From SIG480 sp045533555 (GTDB taxonomy: Bacteria; Bacillota; Clostridia; Oscillospirales; JAAYXM01): 56,981 bases of DNA. The stretch lies in the NCBI GenBank assembly GCA_045533555.1, contig JAZSHZ010000209.1, positions 1-56,981 on the forward strand. The letters run 5' to 3'. Shown here piece after piece: positions 25,452 through 33,483 of the stretch. Numbering within the stretch: position 1 is the stretch's first letter; each line of letters starts with the position of its first letter. Made by a program: the position numbers and the translations under genes. Under the pieces are notes generated by a model. That model made no database searches and was not told where the DNA came from. It saw only the letters and a list, made by a program, of their open reading frames with translations.

Positions 25452-27209
25452 CTATTCGGAAAGCTCACCGTCTGTTATTAATTTGAGCTCTCCGCCTTCC
25501 CTGACTATTGCATAGCCGACCGCATCGGCATTTTCAATATCATCGATAACCGCAAACTGCATTGCATCACCGGTCATCGCGACGCGCTTGTTTCCAAACA
25601 TTATTCCTTTTTCAAGAGCATCGTCAAAGCCAATGAACTCTGCCATAATTGCGCTTTCGTTACCTGCCGCAAAGCCATCGAGGATTATTTTTCTCATTGT
25701 TTTTCCGAGTGTGGGCGCCGCATCGCCGAATACCGCCTCGACGGTTGCGTTTTCCCACGCACAGAAGCTATATGAGTTCGCTGTCGAAACAATGTCTCCG
25801 TTCTTCGTCCAATACATAAAGACCTTTCCTTCGGGAGCGACTGCTTCACAGCTTACCGCATCGCCGTAGGCATAGTTTTTCTTTTCACCGTTGACGGTTA
25901 TTTCGATGTTCTTTGCAAGATCACCGTATTCCGCGACGAAGATTCCGTCCTTATATTCAGTCCAACCCGTTGCCACACCGTAGCCCGGCATACTCGGGAG
26001 TGTATTTCCGTTTGCAAGAAGCTCGCCGTTTGCGTTGTAATATTCAGCCTTCTCCGCATTTTCCGCGTCTGCTTCTTCGTAGACGGCAAGGAGATGATTT
26101 GCTCCTTCATACGGTTTATAGGAGAAAGCCGCTTCATGGGAGATTATCTTCTTTCTCTCCATAGTTGCGCCCTTTGCCCAATAGAGGAATTTATATATCT
26201 TCTCGCCCTTCGTTACTGTTTCGGGTGCGGAAAGCTCAGTGGTGCTTCCGTATGTAACAACAGGGGTTTCGATTATTTCCGTTTCGTTTACTTCTCCGTC
26301 AGTACCATAGACCGCAAATGCGCGAAGCGATGTACTTCCGCCCGTATAGTCTTCTTCGCTGTATGCAAATTCCGGATCGAGGCTTATTTCTTCCTTTTTC
26401 TCACCGAGGAGTCTGAAGGAATCGATGTTTATGTACTGATGAGGTATATTACTATCCGCAACACCTGTTGTAAGTTTCTCATCCATTCCGTTCGGGTAGA
26501 AGAAAAGTGCAAACTGGCCGTATGCTGCCTCTTCCTCCGAAATTGTGTACGAATTGAGTCTTACCGATTTCGCGGTTTCATCCGTATCGTACATATTTAT
26601 CTGCCCGAGAAAAGTCTTTGAGTTCGCTTTCAGCACGGTATAGACACTGCTCGTAATCTTTGAGTTGTTGAATGTAAGCGAATTTCTGTCACTCGCCTGA
26701 AGGTAATAATTTTTTGTTTTCAGGGACACAAGATAAACATCATACATTGCAAGTCCTTTATGCGGATAATATGTAAGCTCCGGAACATATGTTCCCGCCT
26801 TGTCTATCTGCAGTCTCACAACGATGCCGGCCGCTGTTTTCTTAGCTCCGCTGCCCCATACGCGTGTGTTGTAAACGTATGCATATATCGAGTTTGGTTG
26901 TTTCGTCGTGCTCGTTCCGACATCCGAACCCGTCAAAGCAAGCGTTGTTACATATCTGTGTCCGTCAACGACCCACGGATCGGTATTCTTCGTTGCCCAT
27001 GTGTGTCCTTCCTTTGAATCCTGCGATTCTGTTGACAGGTCGCCGTATGTTTTGAGCGTGTCACTGCCTATTTCCGCGGTTTCGCCGTAGCCTGCGGCAC
27101 CAAAGTCAAAATTATACTTGACCTCAAGCTCCTTATCTGCCGCAAATGCAGACGGCACAAGCGATATCAGCATCGCTGCCGCAATAATTATTGAAAGCGT
27201 TTTTTTCAT
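25452..27209 (-). CDS. Secreted companion protein 2 (no surface anchor)
   Basis: This 585-residue protein has a signal peptide (about 1-23) and no anchor. Residues about 28-270 match the N-terminal module of lyase 2: both have TLKTYGDxS, NTDPWVVDGH, Y(D/E)VYLV, a D/N-M-Y turn, FFYPNG/FFFSNG and a SFxL strand. The rest is the region common to all three companions: repeat units (YKFLYWAKG, YYNANGE, VFMYWTKNG) and the terminal domain (EKGIMFG...VGYAIV). It is the first gene of the leftward locus 2 operon, directly before lyase 2. Its promoter carries a candidate AraC2 operator (27278-27291), and GGGAGG precedes the start. The molecular role is unknown; a soluble glycan-binding partner of lyase 2 is my inference. 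Confidence 0.8.
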   Translation of the reverse strand: MKKTLSIIIAAAMLISLVPSAFAADKELEVKYNFDFGAAGYGETAEIGSDTLKTYGDLSTESQDSKEGHTWATKNTDPWVVDGHRYVTTLALTGSDVGTSTTKQPNSIYAYVYNTRVWGSGAKKTAAGIVVRLQIDKAGTYVPELTYYPHKGLAMYDVYLVSLKTKNYYLQASDRNSLTFNNSKITSSVYTVLKANSKTFLGQINMYDTDETAKSVRLNSYTISEEEAAYGQFALFFYPNGMDEKLTTGVADSNIPHQYINIDSFRLLGEKKEEISLDPEFAYSEEDYTGGSTSLRAFAVYGTDGEVNETEIIETPVVTYGSTTELSAPETVTKGEKIYKFLYWAKGATMERKKIISHEAAFSYKPYEGANHLLAVYEEADAENAEKAEYYNANGELLANGNTLPSMPGYGVATGWTEYKDGIFVAEYGDLAKNIEITVNGEKKNYAYGDAVSCEAVAPEGKVFMYWTKNGDIVSTANSYSFCAWENATVEAVFGDAAPTLGKTMRKIILDGFAAGNESAIMAEFIGFDDALEKGIMFGNKRVAMTGDAMQFAVIDDIENADAVGYAIVREGGELKLITDGELSE

Positions 27210-27251
27210 ATTTATTCCTCCCGTTAAAAATGAATAAACCTGTTCAAAGTA

Positions 27252-27291
27252 ATCATATCATCTGCCTATGCATATTTTCGCCATATTGTAC
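27252..27291 (-). promoter_or_regulatory. Companion 2 promoter with AraC2 operator
   Basis: On the minus strand the word GTACAATATGGCGA (27291-27278) ends 20 bases before a -10 TATGAT (27257-27252). The same 14-base word with the same 20-base distance occurs at the PHP gene (30216-30229). Confidence 0.6.
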
Positions 27292-27310
27292 ATTTTTCTG
27301 GAAACGGAGG

Positions 27311-27346
27311 ATATGGCGAAAACTATGTTTCGTTTTATGCTTTAAT
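27311..27346 (+). promoter_or_regulatory. GH20 gene promoter with AraC2 operator half
   Basis: ATATGGCGAAAACTATG (27311-27327) is the inverted partner of CATATTTTCGCCATAT (27271-27286), 24 bases away. A -10-like TTTAAT (27341-27346) begins 21 bases after the core ATATGGCGA. A second possible -10, TATAAT, lies at 27354-27359. Confidence 0.5.
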
Positions 27347-27379
27347 GAACCTATATAATTTGAAAGGACTGTTTGAAAT

Positions 27380-29152
27380 ATGAATATAAAGGAAATTATA
27401 TCCGGGCTTTATAATTTCGAATTCCCTTGCAAAACAGCGGAAATCGACTCGGATGGAGTTTATGTCTGCTATAACGGCGAGAGTGCGGAAATCGGCGGAG
27501 CAACCATCCCGCAGAAGATGCGCGCCTACACTCTTCTCGCAAAGGCAATACGAGAAGGAAAAACTTCCTTTGAGCTTTCGGAAAAGCCGAATTTCAAAAC
27601 GCTCGGTGCGATGATCGATATGTCACGCGGGGGCGTTATGAAGGCTGAGAGCGTCAAGAAATACATACAGTATCTCGCCTCCCACGGCTATAATATGCTT
27701 ATGCTCTATACCGAGGATACATATGAGGTCAGGGAATATCCCTATCTCGGCTATCAGCGCGGAAGATATACCGTCGAGGAGCTTCGTGCGATCGATGACT
27801 ATGCATACTCACTCGGAATCGAGGTCATCCCCTGCATACAGACTCTCGGACATATGGAGCAGTTTCTCCGCTATTCCGTCAATGATCCGATTGCGGATAA
27901 CGCAAGAGTCCTTCTCGTCGGCGAGGAGAAAACATATGAATTTATCGAGGCCTGCATAAAGACGGTCCGCTCGGCTTTCCGCACGAAGCGAATCCATATC
28001 GGCTGTGACGAGACGGCAGGACTCGGGCTCGGTCAGTATCTCGTCCGCAACGGTATGCGCGACCGCTTTGAGATTTTCTCGGAGCATCTTGAGCGCGTCT
28101 GCGAGCTCTGCGGCAAATATGACTTCCACCCGATGATGTGGAGCGATATGTATTTCTCCCTCGTTGAAAAGAGCAAGGAGGAGGATTATATGCCGCACGT
28201 CATCGTTCCGCAGTATGCGATCGATGCAATGCCCGATGCGGATATGGTCTTCTGGGATTATTACCACACGAACAATGAGTTCTATAAAATAAATATCGAA
28301 AAGCACAAGAACTTCAACCGCCCCGTCGTATTCGGCGGCGGCATATGGACGTGGGACGGTTTTGTTCCGAACTATGACCACACCTATAACACAATGAAGC
28401 CCGCTCTTGAAGAATGTCTTCGCGGCGGAGTTCCTGAGGTCGTTGTTACAATATGGTCAAATGACGGTTGTGAGACGAGCCATATGCTTGCAATACCCTC
28501 GCTTTCGCTCTTCTCCGAATATTGCTATAAGGGAGAGGCCTGCACAGACGAGGATATATGGTCGCTTTCGAATTTCACAACAGGTATGACAAAGGAGCTT
28601 TCACATGCGATAAGCGATTTCTTCTTCCGTGAGGATGGTGCGATAAGAGCAGGAAAGCACGTCATCTGGAGTGATCCGCTCATAAACCTTCTTTGCTTTG
28701 ATATAAATATTGAAGGCGGAAAAAAATATCTTGAAGACGCAATAAAGGTTATTGAGAAGTTTGATAACACCGATTATATTCTCGCAGTATTCCGCGCCTG
28801 CCTCTCAAAATGCGAGCTTCACCTTGAGCTTCGAGAAAGATATAAGGCTGGCGATAAAAAATGGCTTTCGGAGTTTGCCGAAAAGCGCCTCCCCGAAATC
28901 ATTTCGGAATTTGAGAAGCTCCACGAGCTTCACCGCAAGATGTGGTATCGCGATTATAAGGCACACGGCTTCGAAAACATTATGTGCCGCTACGGCGCGG
29001 CAATAGAGCGACTTCGCCACACGGTAAGAGTCATAAATTCATATCTAGACGGTGAGATTGACATTATCGAAGAGCTTGAGCCGGAGCTTATCCGCGGACA
29101 GAAATGCAAATGGCTCGGCGCGAATGACTTTATGTATATCCATACAATGTAA
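27380..29152 (+). CDS. GH20-like beta-N-acetylhexosaminidase
   Basis: This 590-residue protein lacks a signal peptide. The central TIM barrel resembles GH20 exo-hexosaminidases of the GcnA/hexosaminidase D type. It has the barrel entry LGAMIDMSRGGV, the strand GIEVIPCIQTLGHMEQ, and the catalytic Asp-Glu pair in HIGCDET (D210, E211), followed by MMWSDMY and a Trp-rich VVFGGGIWTWDGF segment. GH20 enzymes release terminal GlcNAc or GalNAc by substrate-assisted catalysis; here this would act on imported oligosaccharides. The C-terminal ~200 residues look helical. It diverges from companion 2 across a shared AraC2 operator and converges with AraC2. GAAAGGA is the ribosome site. Family confidence is good, the sugar is unproven. 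Confidence 0.85.
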   Translation: MNIKEIISGLYNFEFPCKTAEIDSDGVYVCYNGESAEIGGATIPQKMRAYTLLAKAIREGKTSFELSEKPNFKTLGAMIDMSRGGVMKAESVKKYIQYLASHGYNMLMLYTEDTYEVREYPYLGYQRGRYTVEELRAIDDYAYSLGIEVIPCIQTLGHMEQFLRYSVNDPIADNARVLLVGEEKTYEFIEACIKTVRSAFRTKRIHIGCDETAGLGLGQYLVRNGMRDRFEIFSEHLERVCELCGKYDFHPMMWSDMYFSLVEKSKEEDYMPHVIVPQYAIDAMPDADMVFWDYYHTNNEFYKINIEKHKNFNRPVVFGGGIWTWDGFVPNYDHTYNTMKPALEECLRGGVPEVVVTIWSNDGCETSHMLAIPSLSLFSEYCYKGEACTDEDIWSLSNFTTGMTKELSHAISDFFFREDGAIRAGKHVIWSDPLINLLCFDINIEGGKKYLEDAIKVIEKFDNTDYILAVFRACLSKCELHLELRERYKAGDKKWLSEFAEKRLPEIISEFEKLHELHRKMWYRDYKAHGFENIMCRYGAAIERLRHTVRVINSYLDGEIDIIEELEPELIRGQKCKWLGANDFMYIHTM

Positions 29153-29156
29153 TAAA

Positions 29157-29194
29157 AAAAGGAACGATGGGTTTTATTTCCTGTCGTTCCTTTT
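29157..29194. terminator. Convergent terminator overlapping the AraC2 3' end
   Basis: AAAAGGAACGA (29157-29167) pairs with TCGTTCCTTTT (29184-29194), forming a hairpin that ends the GH20 transcript. The downstream arm lies inside the last AraC2 codons, so it may also act on the leftward transcript. Confidence 0.65.
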
Positions 29195-30157
29195 GTCGTC
29201 TATATATTCCGCTTCAAAAAAATCATGGGTGACGCGTATCCCCGGATAATTGCGGAGAAGCTCTTCGAGCGCCGCGCGCTCCTCCTTCGGAGTGTAGCCG
29301 CGATATTTCTTATAGCATTTTCCAAAATACGTCGGGCTTCCGAAGCCGCACATATCTGATATATATGAGAATGAATAATTTGAAAAGCCGAGTGCGCGGT
29401 GAGCGCGCTTGACGCGAATTTTCTGAAGATAAATTGAATATGTATCACCGACGGTCTTCTTTATCGCGCGGTAAAAATCCGTTCTGCAAAGACCGGATAT
29501 ACGAAGCAGGTCCTCACAGTGAATTTTCTTTGAGAAATTGCTGTTCATATATACAACGGCTCTGACAGTGGGAATCAGCTTATCCGAAATTATGCTCTCT
29601 GCGTGCTTTTTTTCAGCTTCCCCGAGCGCGAATTCCGGAAGAGAGAAAATTTCATTCACTGCACCGAGAACTTCTCCCTCATCGCATTCTTTTTCTTTTC
29701 CGAGCCGCGATAGCCTGCAGAATGCATCATATGCGGTTTTCACCGAGCTTTCACCGAGCTTCATTACGCTCGGAAAGCAAAACTCCTCTCCCCAGAAACG
29801 TCCGAGAAAAAGGTAGGCGACAGCATTGACTGAAAGCGGATTTGCTTTCCGGAGGAGCAATTCAAACGAAACATTGAGATTTATTATTTCGCCCGCAGAC
29901 TCGACATCAAAGGAATGCACGGCTCCGGCAGGTATCACGAATATTTCTCCGTCGGAAATCTCATATGTGACTCCGTCCACAAACTGCAGCATTTTACCCT
30001 TATGGCAATAATATGCCTGAGGAAAATCGTGAATATGGTTATACCCCTTCATTTTGATTACCTCTCGGGTATTGATTTTTACATTTTTCCCAAAGAAATG
30101 CTCAAATTCAAAATCTATTCCCGGATATTTATCATGCGGCACATCAAGTCTTCCCAT
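29174..30157 (-). CDS. AraC family transcriptional regulator (AraC2)
   Basis: This 327-residue regulator has an N-terminal cupin sensor (about 35-110; NHIHDFPQAYYCHKGK, IPAGAVHSFD), a helical middle and a C-terminal double helix-turn-helix (about 220-315; CEDLLRISGLCRTDFYRAIK and YISDMCGFGSPTYFGKCYKK). The ATG at 30157 has a perfect GGAGGTGA site; upstream in-frame ATGs do not. It has a near-consensus promoter (30177-30205) and diverges from the PHP operon across a candidate operator. The operator word recurs at companion 2 and the GH20 gene, so AraC2 is the likely activator of locus 2. The ligand is unknown. Confidence 0.92.
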   Translation of the reverse strand: MGRLDVPHDKYPGIDFEFEHFFGKNVKINTREVIKMKGYNHIHDFPQAYYCHKGKMLQFVDGVTYEISDGEIFVIPAGAVHSFDVESAGEIINLNVSFELLLRKANPLSVNAVAYLFLGRFWGEEFCFPSVMKLGESSVKTAYDAFCRLSRLGKEKECDEGEVLGAVNEIFSLPEFALGEAEKKHAESIISDKLIPTVRAVVYMNSNFSKKIHCEDLLRISGLCRTDFYRAIKKTVGDTYSIYLQKIRVKRAHRALGFSNYSFSYISDMCGFGSPTYFGKCYKKYRGYTPKEERAALEELLRNYPGIRVTHDFFEAEYIDDKRNDRK

Positions 30158-30176
30158 CTCGCTCACCTCCGATTGC

Positions 30177-30205
30177 ATTATATCATTGTCGAAATGATTT
30201 TTCAA
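30177..30205 (-). promoter_or_regulatory. Sigma-A promoter of AraC2
   Basis: On the minus strand TTGAAA (30205-30200) and TATAAT (30182-30177) are 17 bases apart, just upstream of the GGAGGTGA ribosome site. The AraC2 operator lies 10 bases upstream of the -35. Confidence 0.7.
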
Positions 30206-30215
30206 CACAAAAAAC

Positions 30216-30255
30216 GTACAATATGGCGAGTTTTTTTCTTTTAGTATATTATAAT
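30216..30255 (+). promoter_or_regulatory. PHP operon promoter with AraC2 operator
   Basis: GTACAATATGGCGA (30216-30229) is followed after 20 bases by a consensus -10 TATAAT (30250-30255). No -35 consensus is present; the operator overlaps that position, as in class II AraC activation. Confidence 0.65.
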
Positions 30256-30283
30256 TAATGATTAAAGAAAGGAATGATATTTT

Positions 30284-31168
30284 ATGAAACTTTATGCAAA
30301 CTTACATACACATTCGACGCATTCTGACGGTGGCTACACTCCCGCGCAGATCGCGCAGGTCGCAAAGAAGGAAGGCTATGGCGCCGTCACCGTCACTGAC
30401 CACGATACGGTAACGGGTTTTCCCGAAATAAAAGCCGAATGCGAAAAGCTCGGACTTGAGACGATTTTCGGCGCTGAATTCTCCTCTCCCTCAAAACTTC
30501 TTGAGGGCAAGCAATATATGGAGGCAGATTTTCACATATGCGGATTCCATTTTGACCCCGAATATCCCCCGATGAAGCAGTATCTCCACGAGATGAGCCT
30601 TCGCGAAACGGATCAGACAAAAACACTTTATGAAAGAGCTGTCCGTCTCGGCAAAATCAAGGGAATTGAATGGGAAGAGGTTCTTGAATTCAACAAGGGA
30701 ATCACATGGCTCTGCAACGACCATCTCTGGCGCGCACTTCTCGCAAAGGGACTTATGCAAAAGTCAGACCGCGGTTGGTATTTCACGGAGCTCTTCGGAG
30801 TTCACCGCTATGAGGTTCCGCCATCACATCCCTTCAAGCAGGAGCACGAAATCATTAAACTTATCCACGATGCGGGCGGCATCGCGATAGTCGCGCATCC
30901 CCACGGTCAGCTTATGCATATGGACGCGCTCCGCGAAATGGGAATAGACGGTCTTGAAATCTGGCATCACCTTCTCACGGAAGAGGAAAAGGAAGAGGGC
31001 ATAAAATATGCTCACAAGCACGGGCTTTATATCTCGGGCGGAAGCGACCACGACGGCTTCTGCGCAGGTATTACCGATGAAAGCAGCCCGAGATATGCAT
31101 CTGCCTGCGCTTACGGAACAACAAAGGAATATTTCGACGAGATCAAGAACAGAAAAATCAACAGATAA
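30284..31168 (+). CDS. PHP domain phosphoesterase
   Basis: This 294-residue cytoplasmic protein has the full set of PHP metal motifs: HTHSTHSDGG at the N-terminus, VTDHDTVTG, GAEFSS, VAHPHGQ, and a C-terminal GGSDHDGF. The family hydrolyses phosphoester bonds with a trinuclear metal centre; members include YciV/RNase AM and histidinol-phosphatase-type enzymes. The substrate here is unknown. It is the first gene of a three-gene rightward operon (gaps 23 and 18 bases) with a C26 hydrolase and an SLH cell-wall protein, driven by the AraC2-type promoter. That ties it to locus 2 rather than to general housekeeping. AAAGGA precedes the ATG. Confidence 0.88.
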   Translation: MKLYANLHTHSTHSDGGYTPAQIAQVAKKEGYGAVTVTDHDTVTGFPEIKAECEKLGLETIFGAEFSSPSKLLEGKQYMEADFHICGFHFDPEYPPMKQYLHEMSLRETDQTKTLYERAVRLGKIKGIEWEEVLEFNKGITWLCNDHLWRALLAKGLMQKSDRGWYFTELFGVHRYEVPPSHPFKQEHEIIKLIHDAGGIAIVAHPHGQLMHMDALREMGIDGLEIWHHLLTEEEKEEGIKYAHKHGLYISGGSDHDGFCAGITDESSPRYASACAYGTTKEYFDEIKNRKINR

Positions 31169-31191
31169 TTATTTCTATTAAAGAGGTTTTT

Positions 31192-31848
31192 ATGAAACCG
31201 AAAATCTTATTATCGACAAGCGATAACAATAAAACTCAGTTTTATATCAAAGCCATAACCGAATGCGGCGGCGAAGCCTTCGGGGGTTATCTCCCTCCGA
31301 TTTCCACCGATTTCGATGCGCTTCTGCTCTGCGGCGGAAGCGACGTTCATCCGGATCGCTTCGGCGAAGAAATCAACGGCTCACGAAACATTGACATCGC
31401 ACGCGACGAGGTTGAGCTTCGGTTATTTAACCTCTTCATGGAGCAGAAAAAACCGATTTTCGGCATATGCCGCGGTCATCAGGTCATAAACATCGCGCTC
31501 GGCGGATCTCTTTTCCAGGATATCCCCGAATCACCAAAGCACGTCTCAATTGACGGAGTTATGCAGATGCACCATGTCATATCCGACGGTGAGAGCTTCC
31601 TCAGCGAGCTTTACGGAGCGAAATTTCCGGTCAACACCTCGCACCATCAGGCAGTATCGAACCTTGGGCAAGGGCTTCGGAGTATCGCGCACTCGGCAGA
31701 GGATGGCTATTGCGAGGCGATTATCCACGAATCACTTCCGATATTCGGAGTTCAGTGGCACCCCGAGAGAATGTCCTTCTCGATGCGGCGCGAGGACACG
31801 GTTGACGGAAGATATATTTTCGAGCACTTTTTAAATCTCTGCAAATAA
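31192..31848 (+). CDS. Peptidase C26 / gamma-glutamyl-GABA hydrolase-like class I amidotransferase
   Basis: This 218-residue protein is a class I glutamine-amidotransferase-like hydrolase of the PuuD/C26 group. It has a nucleophile elbow GICRGHQ with C93 and the His-Glu pair in VQWHPE (H190, E192), plus the family's LLCGGSDVHP segment. PuuD cleaves gamma-glutamyl-GABA in putrescine catabolism, but no other putrescine gene is nearby, and its neighbours are a PHP phosphoesterase and an SLH NlpC/P60-like protein. A role on a gamma-glutamyl compound linked to the cell wall or glycan locus is only inference. AGAGG lies 5 bases before the ATG. Confidence 0.88.
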   Translation: MKPKILLSTSDNNKTQFYIKAITECGGEAFGGYLPPISTDFDALLLCGGSDVHPDRFGEEINGSRNIDIARDEVELRLFNLFMEQKKPIFGICRGHQVINIALGGSLFQDIPESPKHVSIDGVMQMHHVISDGESFLSELYGAKFPVNTSHHQAVSNLGQGLRSIAHSAEDGYCEAIIHESLPIFGVQWHPERMSFSMRREDTVDGRYIFEHFLNLCK

Positions 31849-31866
31849 AAATTGTAGGTAGGACAA

Positions 31867-33354
31867 ATGAAAAAGTTTTTAACTCTTATCCTTGCAGGCA
31901 CAATGACACTCACCTTTGCATCAGCAGCATTTACCGATGTTCCCGAAAACCATTGGGCATATGGCGAAATCTCCGTTTGCGCAGAGAACGGACTTTTTGC
32001 CGATGAAGAAAGCTTTAATCCCTCATCGGTTATGACAAAGGGCGATGCAACGGCGCTTCTTTCCGCACAGTTTAAAGATGCGGATCTTTCCGCATTTTCC
32101 GCTGACAAAGCATCCGCTATCACAAGAGAAGAGGCGGCATATCTTTTCTCAAAGGCAAAGGGCTATGAAGATACATATCTTTATGTACTCGATAAATTCT
32201 CCGACAAGGCTTCCATATCCGATAAATATATAACGGAAGTGAGAGCCGCAGTTGCAAACGGTCTTATTTTAGGTCATAGTGACGATACCTTCCGCCCGAA
32301 GGAAAAGCTCACAAAGGCTGAATTTGCAGTTCTTCTTTATCGCGCGCTTTACGGTGAGGAAATTCTTGCGGAGAGAAGAGAAAAGGCTCAGGAATATATG
32401 CTCAAAACGACCACAATGCTCTGGAAACCCACAGAAGAAATTTTTTATACCACACAATCGAACGTGACACCCGCTGAAGCCAAGGAAAACGTTCAGTTCA
32501 CGCTTTATCCCGACAGAATTTACCACGGTGTTCCCTATAGCTATGCAGGCGGCACAGCCGAATCTTTCCTCGATTATGCAATCGAGCAGGACGAAAACGG
32601 TGTATATCTCATTGACGGACTCACATGGGAGAATATCAGCGGCGGAAGCGGCATTGGCAGAATCGGAAACGATTGCTCAAGCGCACTCCTTCAGTCATGG
32701 GGTCAGCTCGGCGAGACCTTCAACGCGACAACAACGGGATACCTCACCGAGAAATATGGCATTTATCCTGTCGGCGATTACAAGTCCGTTTATGATAAGT
32801 ATGAAGACACGGGCGAAATCGTCAAGGAAAACGGTGATCAGGCAATCTTCCGCGCATATTCTCTTATGAAGCCTGCTGACGGAGTTGTGAAACGTGCCAA
32901 TAACAGCGGTCACTGCAGAATGATAACAAAAGTCAACACAGTCTATCTCCCCAACGGAACGATTGACGGTGAAAACAGCATGATGACGATGATCGAGCAG
33001 ACAGTAGGCTCATTCAAGAAAGAACAGACATACTTTGATGAAAAGCTCGGTTGCGATGTCGAGAACAACGAAACCAATGAGGGAACGCTTACCTGCAATT
33101 GGATGATGGACAGCATCACACTTGAAATCTCCGCAAACGGAGAAGCGGTGCAGACGGCAACGGCATATGCCAGCCGCAAAAACGGCAAATATATGATATT
33201 TGAAATGCAGGAATTTGTCACTGTCAATCCCGTTCTTGTCCGCGGAAAAATTGCTCCCGAAGAACTTGCGGCGGGAAAATACAACTGCAAGGTAACGGTC
33301 AGACTCGTCACGGGAGAAAAAGTCGTCGTCAGGGATTTCGATTTTGAAATTTAA
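31867..33354 (+). CDS. SLH protein with NlpC/P60-like Cys/His signature
   Basis: This 495-residue secreted protein has a signal peptide (about 1-20) and N-terminal SLH repeats (about 21-175; FTDVPENHWAYGEIS, AITREEAA, DDTFRPKEKLTKAEF). A domain at about 200-370 has C270 in GNDCSSALLQSWG and H349 in SGHCRMITKV, spaced and shaped like the Cys and His of NlpC/P60 peptidoglycan hydrolases. The C-terminal ~100 residues look like a beta sandwich. It would be a wall-bound cysteine peptidase or amidase. It is last in the AraC2-controlled PHP operon, so a wall enzyme seems coregulated with the lyase locus. The NlpC/P60 call rests on motif resemblance only. An in-frame 27-codon open stretch follows the TAA. 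Confidence 0.65.
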   Translation: MKKFLTLILAGTMTLTFASAAFTDVPENHWAYGEISVCAENGLFADEESFNPSSVMTKGDATALLSAQFKDADLSAFSADKASAITREEAAYLFSKAKGYEDTYLYVLDKFSDKASISDKYITEVRAAVANGLILGHSDDTFRPKEKLTKAEFAVLLYRALYGEEILAERREKAQEYMLKTTTMLWKPTEEIFYTTQSNVTPAEAKENVQFTLYPDRIYHGVPYSYAGGTAESFLDYAIEQDENGVYLIDGLTWENISGGSGIGRIGNDCSSALLQSWGQLGETFNATTTGYLTEKYGIYPVGDYKSVYDKYEDTGEIVKENGDQAIFRAYSLMKPADGVVKRANNSGHCRMITKVNTVYLPNGTIDGENSMMTMIEQTVGSFKKEQTYFDEKLGCDVENNETNEGTLTCNWMMDSITLEISANGEAVQTATAYASRKNGKYMIFEMQEFVTVNPVLVRGKIAPEELAAGKYNCKVTVRLVTGEKVVVRDFDFEI

Positions 33355-33445
33355 CCGCAAAAGGCAAAAATCCGCGGCTACGGCGCAAACGGAAGCCTTA
33401 TCCCCGATGATGTTTTAAAAACCTTCCCGCTATATTGAATATTGC

Positions 33446-33482
33446 AAAAAGCTCTCTGATCATTTGATCGGAGAGCTTTTTT
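33446..33482. terminator. Bidirectional intrinsic terminator
   Basis: AAAAAGCTCTCTGATCA pairs with TTGATCGGAGAGCTTTTTT apart from one G-T pair. It separates the rightward PHP operon from the leftward lyase 4/lyase 3 operon. Confidence 0.8.
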
Positions 33483-33483
33483 G

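Noticed and set aside
31192..31848. Calling the C26 protein PuuD of putrescine catabolism
   Set aside because: Motifs fit the family, but no other putrescine gene is present and the operon context is different, so no gene symbol is given.
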